Source of the DNA: Eupeodes corollae
Lineage: Eukaryota > Arthropoda > Insecta > Diptera > Syrphidae
Assembly (NCBI RefSeq): GCF_945859685.1
Contig: NC_079149.1
Coordinates: 56,190,991-56,254,990, forward strand
Direction of reading: 5' to 3'
DNA length: 64,000 nucleotides
Shown here: positions 32,757 through 46,500 of the stretch, one piece after another
How positions within the stretch are numbered: the first letter of the stretch is position 1
Layout of the letters: the number at the start of each line of letters is the position of its first letter
Translations under genes and position numbers: made by a program
The notes under the pieces: model-generated
Told to the model about the DNA's origin: nothing
What the model saw: the letters and a program-made list of their open reading frames with translations, nothing else
The model's database searches: none

Positions 32757-34057
32757 GATGGAATGCGACCTACACTGTTAACTTCCCATCTCGTCTGTTG
32801 ATGTGTCTTGTTTAAAAGGTTTTTAGGTTTTCGTGTTATGTTAAAAAGTTATCAGTTTGATTATTCTAAGAAATTTAAAATTACCAACAATATTTTGCAT
32901 ATGATAAAAGAGTTTGATTTCAAAATCTATTTTGATTAACGAGATTTTTATTCGAAAACCAATTTTTACCAATTTTAGTAGCATTTCTTAAAAGTTTTTA
33001 TTTCTAATATGAAAAAAAAAACAAATTGGATGAATGAAATTAATTGGAAGCCAATGTTTTCTATTATTCACGAGGCATTGAGAACCAAAAATAAATTTTT
33101 AGCAGTTTTGCGTCCTTTTTTTGCAGATTTTAATTTTTTATGAAAAAACTGACTGTTAGATTTTTATAAAAAAAATTACTGAATGTTGAAAACAATATTT
33201 TTTATGAAATAAAATTAATAATTGATTAATTTTTTTTAAGTTTTATTTTTTATAAAAAAAACTATCATTTTAATTTTTCTCAAAACTTTACCTGATATCA
33301 AAACATTTTTTCAGTATTTTTGATTTATAAAAAAACCGTTCATTCGATTTTTTTTCTAAAAATATACTGGTTTGGTATCACGTTACATCTCTAGCGTCAT
33401 TGGTTCCTGAGATATTTAGGGTTAACCAAAATGTTCACCTTTTTTTAACTAAAAAATAAATAAATTAGGTGGCGCAACAGTCCATGAAGAACTAGGGCCC
33501 AGTGACTTACAAATCTCAACCATTCCTGTGTGCGAGTAATGTTGTCAGAAAATGGAATGGACCTACAGTTTATATCCCAAATCCGAACATCTAATTTGAG
33601 AAAGCACTTTTTCATGACAACAATTACTCTTGGAGGATTTGTCAATTCCCTGCAAGAGACAGTACCCGTGAAAAGTGGTACAGGCTGGGATTGAACCCAA
33701 GACCCTTGCATGACAGTCAAACGCACTAACCATCACGCTACGGGTACTACCCTTTTTTTAAGTGCTATGGTAAAAAAAAAACCTACTCAATTTTCTTGAG
33801 AACTCTTTCTGCATCTTTCTGCACTATTATCTGTATAACAAAATTTATTTGAAGTCGATATCTCTTCTGGTTCTTTAGCTATAGACAACGAAAACAACGT
33901 AATGCATACGAACGTACGAACGTACGTACACACGCGCTTACAGACATCTTTCTTAAAATCTTTTATTTGGACTCTAAGGACCTTGAAACGTCGATAAATG
34001 TCAAAATTTTCAATTCGACAACTTCGACCCATTACAATAACTTTTTATGGGAAGTTA
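32757..34057 (+). repeat. Family X non-coding repeat, copy 3 (most complete)
   Basis: Starts GATGGAATGCGACC followed by TTAACTTCCCATC (32778) and ends TTTTTATGGGAAGTTAA (about 34057), the inverted-end pair. The left half has degenerate tandem units; the right half has GGTTAACCAAAATGTTCACC, CTTTCTGCATCTTTCTGCA, TTTATTTGAAGTCGATATC, a run of GAACGTAC-like repeats and TCGACCCATTACAATAAC. A SINE is inserted at 33449-33750. No open reading frame. Confidence 0.8.
33449..33750 (-). mobile_element. tRNA-derived SINE, copy 2 (nested in family X)
   Basis: Minus strand: head GTAGTACCCGTAGCGTGATGG, a B-box GGTTCAATCCC-type block, the same body as copy 1, then GGACTGTTGCGCCACC and an AT-rich tail (TAATTTATTTATTTTTTA). 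A perfect 11-bp target duplication CCTTTTTTTAA flanks it (33438-33448, 33751-33761). The family X fragment at 59884-60125 shows the unoccupied site. Confidence 0.85.
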
Positions 34058-35189
34058 AAAATATCTCTTGTGTTTTAAAATTTAAAAATTTACCTGCAAA
34101 ATATTTAGTTTTTTTTCAAAATTAAAATGTCATTTGATTTCTCAAAAGCCTTAAAATTTTCTCGAGAGGGACTTCGAGTTAAATAAATTAATTTTCCAAT
34201 AATATAAAGGTATATACATACGAGTACATATTATCAATTGTGATATCAATTTAAATTTTAAATAAACAATATTGCCTAAATCCCTCGTTTAAAAAAGTAC
34301 AAATATTTCTAAACGGCGAATTTTTATCTCAAACTAAATTCTAAATCAGAGTTATAACGCTTGGAAACTCGATGAACAAATACATAAGTTACAACTCAAT
34401 CTAGTTTTATTTTTTTAATAAATCGAATTTTAGAGATTAGAACTTTGGCAAGAAATTGACCGATTTTACAAATCATATTTTATTCGATTTGGAGTTGTAA
34501 GTTTAAGTTATTGATCAACATTATTTGGATTTGAAAGTAATCTTAAACAAATTTAAAGCTTGAAGCTCCTTTATAAGACAATCACTAGAGACCAGACCTT
34601 GATGTAAAAAGGCCAACTAATGTTTTTGTACTTCCAATGTATTAAGTTTCAACATGTTTAAGTGTTAACTTGATCTTTTGTAGCGTGAAGTTTCTCTGAT
34701 ATTATGACAAACAAATCGAATCCCAATATATTCAATAGGCCTACTAAATTATTGATAAGAAGCATGCAAAGCAAATGTTGGTAAAGCAATTCTGTTCATC
34801 TATGCACGTTAGTGTATAGCCCAAAGTTCTCGCCAGACATTGTGTGTTTTCGCCTTCTCTGAAAAGATTAATGATGATTTTGTAGCAAAAAATATATGTC
34901 AAGTTGTGATGTGAGTTTTACGATTCCTCATTTAAAAATTGTAGACAGTTGACGTTTAAAGGAAAGACCTTCTCAACTAATCAATTGATAATTAATTTAC
35001 ATGCTAAATTATTCTTTTTTTTATTTTGAAGGTTATTCGATTTTCTTTGAGCTATTGATACACTAAACGTATAAAAGTAACTGAAGATTTAACACTTGAC
35101 GGAAACGTACTTTTACGCATTATGAAAAATCGTATTGGGAAATCAGTTTCTAATGTAAAATTGTATGAGGTTTTTCACTACGAACATAT
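34058..35189. other. AT-rich stretch, nothing recognised
   Basis: No gene, RNA or repeat boundary recognised. Confidence 0.4.
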
Positions 35190-35771
35190 TTGGTTATTCA
35201 TTTTGCGGTTTTAAAAGTAAACGTAAATAAAACAAATGTGAAATATTTTTGTTTGAACTTTGACATTATGTGTGAAACACTACATCATTTAAATGACCAC
35301 CACGCGAAATAGTTGCAAGCATTGATTCTTTTGAGGTAATTTTCGACCACTTTTTGACACATATTGGGCGGTATCTTAGTGATAACTTTTGCTTTGAATA
35401 GTGGTTTTTAAGTTTCCAAGAGTTAAAGTTGTATCTGCATAAAAACCAGTCTTTCGCGTAGCCTCACAAAAAAAAGTCCAGCGGTATCGAATCGCATGAT
35501 CTTGGTGGCCTCTTCAATTACTTGAGAATTCTTAGAACACCAAATACGACAATTTTGTTTATTAACATACCCAAAGAGTAAAAAATGTGATAAGTCGCCG
35601 AAAAAAAACTTGTTCGGAAAATCGCCGTCCACCGCCTGTTGTTCAAGCACGCATTCGACGTATTTACGATGTTGTGAATAGTCAGCTCTCTTCAGTTGTT
35701 GTGTGAGCTGGACTTTATATGAAACTGAAACTTTCCAGTCCCAGTTTTTTAAACCGCAAAATGGATAACCT
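35190..35771 (-). mobile_element. Internally deleted mariner-like element
   Basis: The ends (TGGTTATTCATTTTGCGG and, inverted, AGGTTATCCATTTTGCGG) match the element at 25877-27027. On the minus strand a QQAVDGDFPNKF block runs into a decayed C-terminus ending near a PPNM-like region and a TRGGHL-type remnant, with the catalytic centre lost. A 582-bp non-autonomous derivative. Confidence 0.65.
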
Positions 35772-37499
35772 CTTATTTTGTCGGGATTTGCAAAAACTTA
35801 CGATTACGGTGGAATTTGTGATAAGGTTGATCAATAATTTCGAACGGGTGCGAGTTGAAAGCTATAGTGTGGGGTGTATCCCAAACCTATTTTGAATGAC
35901 ACCATTTTTTATTTTTATAACAAAATGTATCTCAAACCAAGAATTTAGATTCTATTGGCCTTTAAACCTTCACAAAAATTCCAAACAGATTACAATAACT
36001 CACAAACTGTTAAGCTTAAAAGGAATAAGACATTTGGGTGTTCTGAAACTTAATTTAATCGTTTTCAAACATATATTCAATATTCAAAAGCTTTTTTAAT
36101 TTAAGAGTCAACTGTAGTAAAATCACTAGCCTTAAAAGCACGATGTTTGACCACTTTGCATTTGGCGCTCGAGCAGACTCAAGGTCTCCTTCCTATTTTT
36201 GGTTGTCGATGTTGTATGTTAACATGTTGTACACTTGTAGGTTAACTTTTTATTCTCTTGGCAAAATCCACCAAGTGCGTTCAAACATGAGTACCGAAAG
36301 TTTAAAAACAGTCTTCGAAATTAAAGTTGACATGGTTATTTTTTTTTTTGATTTTCCACTAACTTAAACAAACAGAACCAACACATGCATGTTAAAAATA
36401 AATTTTATCAAAAAAAGCCCTCAAGAACTATAGCCCATCAACATCAACCTTAAAAAATATAAACAAAAAAAAATAACGAACAATATAGAGCGCTTGAGAT
36501 ATTTCTCCTTTTTTTCACGTTTCACATTCACTTTAGGTAACCTCTCACTTTAATTCTTCCCCGCACCCGGCGGCACCGATGATTTAACTAAACCTACCCC
36601 ACACGCTACACCCTTTATTCAGTAGTTGGAAACCGGGTCGGCTTTTTGTTGTTGAAAGTTTATGCCTTACGTGAAACGATTTCAACAAATTTGCTGTAAC
36701 ATAGGTACTTCCTTGTGTTTCTTATTTCATACTTTCCGATTACGATTACGGAACAACAAGACTTCTCTTACGTAATAAAAAAATAAATAGTTTTTGTTAA
36801 AAAAATAAAAGTTTTCAATTTCATTTAGGGCCACTTTCCCCGAATGTGAAAACACGTGAAACTTTTTCGTGTGCTTTGAGGTCTTAAATGCATTTAATTC
36901 CCAACAAATTGGAGTATTTCCTAAAGACTTGTTTAAATTATTTAAAGGGAAAATAGCCCAGGGGCTGTAACGGGCAACTTATATGTATCTATGTATACGT
37001 AATTAAGGGTAGTAAACTAACTGTTGCTTTGAGGTTGGTCTGGTCAATTTATTGCACCAAGAGTCACGTGCGAAGAAAAGTGAAGCAATCGACCATGTGT
37101 TGGCCTTGCATTGCATTGCCAAGTAAAAATTGGAATTCATAAAAACAATAAACGTCACGGCAAGTTAACTTCAAACTCAAGGAAATGATGTTACGAGTAT
37201 TTTTGATTTTTATTGCGTGTAATGCCAAAAACGCTGTAACCTTGAATTACACTATTTTATGTTGTTTTTGTAGCCGGTCGTTGTTGTTCAGGTTTAATGT
37301 GCACCTTTTAAGACGGGTGTGCATGTGAACATTTCCTTGAGGCATATTTTTTTAATTCTCAAAGATAATACAGGGTGTTCTAATAGTAAGAAGTGATAGG
37401 AGAACGCAAAATAAGTGAACACTTGTAAAATATGTTACTCTAGCCCATGTGGTAACACAATTAAGAAGCTTGTGTTTGTGTATTGTGATGATTGGTAAG
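35772..37499. other. Spacer, nothing recognised
   Basis: No gene recognised. A C-rich patch near 36545-36610 (CCCCGCACCCGGCGGCACC) stands out in AT-rich sequence. A CAGGGTGTTCTAATAG block at about 37373 looks like the outer end of a transposon. Confidence 0.35.
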
Positions 37500-38830
37500 T
37501 TTTGTGTTCAGTATAACAACATTCATGGGCTTAGGAAAAAAGTCCAAGCTGCATACGTTATACTGTTTTGAACATGCCAGCTGTTTTGGCACTTAGCGAA
37601 AAACCTCCGACCACTCGGAGTTTAACCTTCACGGTTACAGTTTAGTGCCTTTATTTTTCTCTCACCTTGGTCTAGTCGTATATATTCAGAATGATGTTGC
37701 CTATCAACTTCTACCACAGTATGATCAGTGCATAAGCACAAACTTGTACTATAAGTAGTTTAAATTCATCGTTTAAAGGCGCATTATTCATACCTGTTTT
37801 ATTTATCGTACCCCAAAATTGGATAGCAATTCGACTTCCAACGAATTTGATGCGCTGTCCGACTCTATCCAGTGAATTGTATCACATTTTCCGAACGGTG
37901 AAAGCGTTGTTAAAGGCGATTTCAATGTACACAATTTTCGTGGCTGCGCTATTCAGATCAGACAACACACGAAGGAACGTATGTCGATATTTTTTTAATG
38001 AGTTAAGCCACCCGAATCAGTAAGTTGTCGAGCCAACTCGGATTCCTGATGTTGTAGGTCAGTCCGCCAACAATCTAGCCTTGTTTCTTACCTCTGATCC
38101 TAATAAATATGCGATTGGTGTATTATTACCGTAAGCCAAAACCGACCAACATTTCTGAAAATTTCTCATGCCAAAAAAACTCAATTAAAGAGAAAACACC
38201 TACGAGAACCGTTTGGCAATATGAAAAAGCCAACTGGGACGGTTTCAACGACTTCTTCAGGAACGACTTCTCTGTAATGAACATATTCGACGCAATACAT
38301 TTTTAAATGATCAAAAATTGCGGCAAAAAATACTATAGTGTCCCAAAGGTAGTAAACATTTCTGGTAATTTCTAAAAATGTGCGCAACACTACGTCATCG
38401 TCGGTTCCCCCGACACCCTTTTTGTAAGCACAGTTTGCTGTTAATTCGATGCTGCCTGTACTTGAAAGCGTAAACGTTTCCATGGGAGGAATTTTCTTTC
38501 GCCACTCCTACAGTTGCTAGAGTACTTAAAGATCTCTTGGCATACAAAAATCTGCTGGCCCGGATAGTATTCCCGATATTGTTTTAACGAGGTGTTTTTC
38601 AACGCTGGCAAAACCACTTAACTTTTTTTTATCTTTCGTACTCTATATGTCTCTTTCCGAACGGATGGATAACAGCATTTGTACAGCACGTCCCTAAAAA
38701 AACCAATAATCCTCCCCCTCCAACTATCGTTTAATTGCTTGGATTCTTAGCAAGATCATGGAAACACTGATCAATTTTCAGCTTGAAAAATATCTTGAAG
38801 AACAAAAGCACTCAAAATTTTAAATAAAAC
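37500..38830 (+). mobile_element. Degraded LINE with endonuclease and start of RT
   Basis: Across several frames the plus strand retains traces of an APE-type endonuclease: NIHGLRKKVQAAYV near 37520, a VYIQNDVAYQLLPQYDQ stretch near 37680, SNSTSNEFDALSDSIQ near 37830, and a GDFNVHNF block at about 37915. It continues to the pre-RT segment and the KSAGPDSIPDIVL block near 38550-38590, which matches the relic at 1-1330. Numerous stops. Confidence 0.65.
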
Positions 38831-38970
38831 ATGACATTGGGATGGTATACGAGTAGAAGTCCAAAAAACTGGGTCCTGAGATTCCGTCCGTCTGCCTGTC
38901 TGTGTGTCTTGGCCCTTACAGCACAAACTATAGGGTAGATTGCGGTTAAACGTTTTAATTAAACCAAACA

Positions 38971-39500
38971 GAGGCTGGAATGCGACCCACACCACACTGA
39001 TAACTTTCCATCCCATCTTCGATTTGTCTTGCTTAAAACTTTAACAAAATATTCATAACAATATTTTGGGTGAGATAAATCATTGGAAGTATTTCTTTGT
39101 TTTTTGAGTCGGAAACTATTTCTTATCAGTGTTGTATTGTTTTTGTGTTTTGTTGTTAAAAAAAATTGTTAGTTGAATTGTTCTTAAAAATTAACTAAAA
39201 ATTATCAAAAATATTTTGCATATGATAAAATAGTAGAGATCTTTAGTCAAAACTAATTTTTACCAATTTTATTAGCCTTTCTAGAAACTTTTTATTTCTT
39301 GTATAATTAAATGCAGTTTACATTTTTCTCAAAAAGAAAAATTCAATTTATATGAAAAAATAGTACTTAAACTCGAAAACTTAATTTTCCATGAGATGAA
39401 ATTAGTTTGAAGGCAATATTTTTACTTTCTGAAAAGATATTTGAGTCGGAAATCAATATTTACTAATGGTTAATAATGGTTTTCTAGGCATAAAGATCTC
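38971..39500 (+). repeat. Family X non-coding repeat, copy 4 (truncated)
   Basis: Begins GAGGCTGGAATGCGACCC, then GATAACTTTCCATCCC and the family's degenerate tandem units. It ends without the 3' half near 39480-39500. Confidence 0.65.
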
Positions 39501-40567
39501 AGATTAATGCAAGTTCTGACTGACTCAGCAATTGAAGGCGTGCAAACATCCAATTCTTTATAGCTTCCCAGCTTGGGTTTCGAGGCAACTTGAACTGGAA
39601 AAAAAGAAGACTTGAACGATATTGTGCTTTATAAGTAGCGAGAATGTTTGCGCATAGTGATAATTGCACAAGTCATGATTAAATAATTGTGTTCACTTTC
39701 TTCCACTTTAAAAAAAGCACCCTGTTCTGAGTTTGAATTATTTCGCGGTTTGGTTTGCGTTTTTACAACCTTACAACCCCATTGATGACTGGTGCGAATT
39801 TCATCAAATTCGAGGCTATTTATTATAAATGTAGGTACATATTTTTCTTTGTGCCACTATAATAAATGCTTCATGGGCACCAAATTGACGCCTATTCAAG
39901 TATTATCGATTTGTAAATATAATTTTCTTTCAAATTATAAAACAAGAAAACTTTGCTTTTGTAGTTGGTACCTGTCAATGATATGGCAAGTCATGCCCCT
40001 ATGCATATTTAAAACTTATGATTTACGAGTATTTAAAGTAGGACAAGGCAAATTGATTTTGATTTTCAAATATGTAATGATTTTTGATGTTTCAAAGAAA
40101 CTTTTGAATTCTTTGTTCAATTATAACACTTAATTGTATTTACATTCAAAAAATATGAATTCTCTAAAAATTTGGATTAACATTAAAAAAATTCATGTTA
40201 TATTTCAAAACCTAATTGAATTTGATTGTTTAGTTTGAATGTTTTCATTTTTAAAACATTTTCGTATCTTTGTTATTTTAACGTCCTAAATTCACGTTAC
40301 TCGAATAAACTCTTGTTGTTTTTTGATGCTACTTATATTTTGAATCTGAATAGGATAATAAGATTTGAAAAAGACATTGTTTTCCACCTATTTTAATAAA
40401 ATAACTATAAAACTTCACTTTCGGAATTACCAAAACACATGCAATTAAATCTATTCAAAATCCAAAAAATGTGCCAAAAAATATGATACAAACAATTTTA
40501 TATTTTATTCATCTAATACATTGTTTTACTTTTTTTCTTGAATTTTAGGATACGGTTTGCACTTAAA
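39501..40567. other. Upstream region of fdl first coding exon
   Basis: AT-rich, no element recognised. It ends with a T-rich tract and TTTTAG acceptor at about 40548, indicating that an upstream non-coding exon is spliced to the exon carrying the fdl start. Confidence 0.45.
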
Positions 40568-43500
40568 ATGGCTCTCGCTGTATCTCTGCGTAGGGCGCTA
40601 CTCATGCTGCTCACTGCAACAATTTTCATATTGGTTGTCTTATACTGGAACCAAGGTGCATTAAAACATCAATCTTTTATAAGTACATTTGAAAAGTCCA
40701 TTAAAAACCGTGCCGAAATGAATATGTACACTATGTAAGCTATTTGTGGTTTTCTTTTAAATCAATGATCTAACGTATTTTCAAATTCTAATTTCAGACC
40801 ATCCGAAAAGACCTGGACGTATAAATGTGAAGGAGACAAATGTGTCCGATATCATTATCTCACCGAAACACCAAACGAAAAGAGAGTACCATTTTTAAAT
40901 TGTGCAATGACTTGTGGTGATATAAATATTTGGCCACATCCAACAATAAAATCAGCAGTTACCTCGAAATCTTTGAAATTTACTTCCGAAGATATCATCG
41001 TCACCATAGATACGCCATTCCGTAATGTTGATACATTATTTCGCAGTTCATTTGATCTCTTTGTCAAGGATTTGAGGCATATTCAAAAACTAGACTATAA
41101 AGATGGCGGAAGTAGTGTTAGTAGTGTAGTTAGTAATAAAAATAGCAACACAAATAGCTTAAGTAATAATGAACAAACAACCCATGAGCATAGAAATAGT
41201 TTTGTACCGAAACAACACCGAGAAAACTGTGATATTGATAGCTTTGAAGTTGAAGTGGCAATTAAAAAGTCTGGAGACACAAATTTAGGATTCGAAACCG
41301 ATGAAAGTTATAATATAACAACTTTATGTAAGTTAATTTAATTTCGTAAATTTTTGTTTTTGACGTATTTATGATTTATTTCTAAAACCTTTTCAGATGA
41401 CCAACGAAAGCTAACTGCCAAAATCAATGCTAATTCTTTTTTCGGAGCACGCCATGCTCTATCAACTTTGCAACAAATGATTTGGTTCGATGACGAAGAC
41501 AATGTGCTGAGAATACTTTCGAAGTCATTAGTAATTGATGCACCAAAGTTTCGGTAAAAGAAAATTTTAATTATAGAATAGGTGGGAAAGTGAAAGAACA
41601 GCTTAAGTCGAAAATTAAATTAATATAATCAATGGAATCGGTTAAGGTGATTTTCAAATTTGTGATAGCCAAATATGAACATGACAAGCTTTCCGATTAA
41701 GGTGATCCAACTCAAAATTGGTTGGAGAATTTCAAATGAAAATTGTCAAAACAATGATTACCAAAACGAAATTTTTGAAGTATTCCATTAATATATCGGA
41801 AGCAGGAATATTGAGTCCTTCTTTTAATATTCTTACATTTTCTTCTTTCTCTAGAAAGTTATAAGGCCACGGTAATCATTTTGCAAGCGTCTGCTAATCC
41901 TATATATTTGTATATACCTGGGGCATATTTCCTTGGCATGGAGTTGTTTTTATATCCAAAGCAGTTTATGCTTGCAAATCAATCCTAAGGATCTGTGACC
42001 AATAAGTCTACCGTCATTCCTTTTTAAGATTTTAGAAAGATTGATTAATATCCATTTAAGGGCAAGTATTGATACAAGACTGCTGTCTATGTCTCAACAT
42101 GCTTACTGTAAAGGAACTTTGGTGAAAACGGTGTTACATACATTAGTACTCACCATCGAATACTCCATAGTAAGTTCACTATGGTTGTTTTCCTTGACAT
42201 CCAAGGCTCTTTTAACAACGTGGACACATCTGCACTAACATCTCTGAACGTAGAAAGTTCGCTTAGGGAGTGAATTAGTTTAATACTGACTATCAAAATA
42301 ATTTACTCAAAAATGGGCAACTCTTTAACTAGAAGATTCGTAAGTAAAAAGACACTGCAAGGTAGTGTTCCATCCTGATTGCCTAAGTGGACGACGTGGC
42401 TAATACTTCGGGCTGATCGTTGTGGACTAGGCGTTAACACACACACCGAATCGTTCCTATTTTCGAGGAAATACAAAATTGCATTTGATAGAGATCTTAG
42501 ACGAGGCTAAGTCACTGCCTCTAATTTTAGACAAAAAACAACACAAAAATACGCATTGGTTATACACATCGGTAATCAGAACGATTTTAATGTACAGCGT
42601 GGCAGTTGATGGGTTGCTTTATTTTTTATCGTAGTGGGTTAACAACAACATTGGCCACTGCGTAAGTCTTAAGTATTTAGAATCAATTCCAAAGCACAGA
42701 GACTAAACCATCCCCCAACTGCAATTCGACAGAAACTTCCATATGACTATACCTTCCAGACCTTTCTAGGAGGATATGGCATTCTTGGAAGACGAGTTAT
42801 TTTACTTTAACACAAATGGATGATAAACAAACTAAGGGGTTGGTGGGGTGTGTAATCTGAACGACTGAAATTAAGTATGTCCTTCCGCCGTCAGTGTAGC
42901 GTGTTCCAGGCGGAACTTTTGGCGATAAATGAAGTCTTAACGCTGTCTCTGAACCCTGCCTTTAAAAACTTTAATAGTGGGCAGGTTCAGGCGACATAAG
43001 GGACTTGAAAGTAAGGTAAGTTTCTAGTATCTGATTGGTCAGCTGCCAAAAATTTGCATTCCAATTAAGGCAACTTCATTGGAAAGTTGACTGGAAAGTT
43101 AATCAAGAAAAATCTCCCTTACTATCAAGTTAAGTCTACTTCAGTCAAAAAGACAGTTTATTATGTCTTTTCCTTCAACTGAAAGCCAAACTTTGTGTGC
43201 CTATGATTTATTTATTTTCTTCACAGCTTTATTTAAAGTTTTGTGTTAAAAGGTTCCTTGTAAATTTGGAAGAGAAATAGCTTGCCTTATGAATGTTTGG
43301 TGTTATAGTGTAGGGCATAGAGACATTCCAAGAAATGAACTCGCCAGAAGTGGTACAGTACAATCTATTCTACCAAGTTTTGCACATGCTGGCATTCCAA
43401 GCACTAGATGTAAACTATTGCTAAGGCGAGACGCTATTAAGAAGGCAAACATCACGTGGAATAACATCACCACGTGTCAGGTCACAAAAAAACATGTGGC

Positions 43501-46500
43501 CTACACTAAATTTAAAGCGATCAATGGGCCATTAAAGTGTGTTCTTCTCTATCACGTATTCCTAGTCATATTTCTACATAGACGCAATTTTAGTTGGGAA
43601 GTGATAGCTACTGATTAATTGCTTGTGACTGTCATCAATAGAAAATAACCTCAGCCGATTCCTCTCCGTTTCTGTCAAAGGATTTGACTGAACAGTAGCG
43701 ACTAGGAAAAATAAATTAAAACAAAAATTTAGAATAAAGTCAAAAAGATAATGAATTTTCCTAATTATGCTATTCTTCCACTTACCAATTGGATAAAAAA
43801 AAAACATAAGAAAATTAAATATTAAACAAATTTTATTTTAGATATCGTGGAGTCATGTTGGATACTTCAAGGCATTATTTTTCAGTAGAATCTATAAAAC
43901 GCACTCTTTCTGCAATGTCTCTTGCAAAATTAAACCGATTTCATTGGCACATTACCGATTCACAGAGTTTTCCTTTTGTTTCGAAATATTATCCAGAATT
44001 AGCAGCACACGGAGCCTATTCGGAACGTGAAACTTATACAGATGAAGATATTAAAGAAATATCAACATTTGCAAAACTAAGAGGAATTCAGGTAAATGAA
44101 AAAAAAAACTTTAATTCCATAATCTATTTCAATTTGCTATTGAAACATTTGAAAACGGCTTCGTTCATACGGCCACAGCAAGCACGTTTACCGCGATTTT
44201 CTAATTTTCCATAACTCGGCCACATATTTAACATGTCAGCATGTTATCATAAACAAATGTAGCCCTAGACTACACTTCGCACGAACAAGTCGATTATTTC
44301 TTAAAATAACTAACTTATCAAACTTGCTGTTCAATAAGTCGATCCTTTTGAAGCCACTTGAGAGTCTATATCTTTCATTTCGGGCTAAAAACAATTAATA
44401 ATCATGGCACTATAGTGCTGGCCATTCATAGTAACGTGACGAAAAAATAAAAAATGCATAGTATATATTTTTAAAAATTATTAATACTGCTATTTTTTTA
44501 ACTTTTCACTTGCAACATTCATCCTCTTAACTCTTCAATTATTGAAACGAAAATACATTTTCCATGTCTCATGTCTGTGCACCCATTTTATAAGAGCACA
44601 CGAACAAGTCTTTTAATCTATCACTATCCCTAGGTCATCCCTGAAATAGATGCACCAGCTCATGCAGGTAACGGATGGGATTGGGGACCAAAACGAGGAT
44701 TGGGTGAATTGAGTCTCTGTATTAACCAGCAGCCATGGAGTTTCTACTGTGGTATAATATCTTGCATCAAATATAACCATCAATATTTTGCTACAACCTA
44801 TTTTGTTAGGTGAACCACCCTGCGGCCAACTGAATCCAAAAAATAACAACACATATCTCATTCTACAAAAACTCTACGAAGAACTCCTAAATCTAACCGG
44901 TCCAACGGATTACTTTCACCTGGGTGGCGATGAAGTGAACTTAGAATGCTGGGGGCAATATTTCAATGACACCGATTTACGTGAAATGTGGTGTGACTTT
45001 ATGCTTCAAGCTTTGGGACGGTAAGTTGCTATTCATCCTACAAATGATACACAGTCACATTTTACTTCATATTTGGGTTTGTTTCTTTATTTTGTCAGCC
45101 TGAAAATAGCAAACAATAACTCTCTACCGAAATGGGTGTCGGTATGGTCGAGTGGCTTGACAAACACCAAATGTCTCTCGAAAACCCAATTTGCTGTACA
45201 AGTTTGGGGTGGCAGTACATGGCAGGAAAACTACGATCTCATTGATAATGGGTTCAGTTTGATATTCTCTCATGTTGATGCTTGGTATTTGGATTGTGGC
45301 TTTGGTAGTTGGAGAGCAACAGGTAAATGGAAAAGCTAGTGAAGGATAAATGAAACGATTTTGTGATTTGAGTGAAATTGAATAATCATTGTTGCGTTGT
45401 TTGTATTTTTAGGTGATGCTGCATGTTCACCATATAGGACGTGGCAAAATGTATATAAACATCGACCGTGGGAGAGAATGCGTTTGGATAGATTCAGAAT
45501 AAAGCAAGTGAGTACAAGAATTGATGGATAATATCGTTGGAGATGCTTAGTGAAAATTGTGATTTTGTGTGTTGTAGGTTCTTGGAGGCGAAGTTTGCAT
45601 GTGGACGGAACAAGTCGATGAGGAGCAATTAGATAACAGGCTGTGGCCGAGAGCTGCCGCTTTGGGAGAGAGGTAGATATTTATGTGTACCTTTATAATC
45701 ACTTTTTTTACGTCATTGTCACAAAACATACAGAACTTTCTCTTAATTGACCTAGTTATAGATATGGTCGATAAAAAAAGTTATGTTCTCGTTTTCAATT
45801 TACAAAATTATTACTTGAGATATTTTAATTATATTTGTATTGCCTAGGATTGCTAAACTTGATCTCATCGAAAAAAAAACTTTTTATTTTTCTACCTTGT
45901 ATGAGTAACGAAGACTTTTAACTCCTATTAAAAGTACAGAGCGTATTTTATTTTCTAACCCTCTTTTCTTTTCCCACTGCTTACACTTTGTCTCTGCATA
46001 ATAAAGTTAGTAATATCATGGGTTTTGGTGCAGTATAAGTTTGTTGTATTTAAATCATGAGTGTGACTTTCTTTTCAAGGAATTTGAATGAACTTCAAAA
46101 AGTGTCTTGACATAATAAGTGCACTCCTTTCAAAGTTATTAGAGATTTGATTGAAAAGCATTACCAGTTTCAATGTTTCTAAGAACATTGTTTTAAATTA
46201 CACTGGTCAACAAAGTAATTTAGGTTTCAATCAGGTTATACTTTTTCTAAGATTTTTGATTACTTCAGTTTGAATATTACTTTAAAATCAAGCTATCACT
46301 TCAGGTTTTTGAGATATATAATTAAAAAAACCTTATATTTGGCTCCTTGAGGCTTTTTTAAAAGTTTATTTCCAATGAAATTCCCTTACTTAAACATTTT
46401 TGAGAGATACAGGGTCCGACAAAAAAACCTCCCGTATTTTTAGACGTTTATATTTAAAGCTATTTGAAGATAAAATGGTATTCCGGGTATAGATAGATAG

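Noticed and set aside
37371..39727. A single DNA transposon bounded by CAGGGTGTTCT and CACCCTGTTCT
   Set aside because: The matching ends are short (about 9 bp) and the interior consists of an unrelated LINE relic and a family X piece.
44613..44861. Minus-strand 82-codon frame
   Set aside because: It is the shadow of fdl exons 5 and 6 and their intron.
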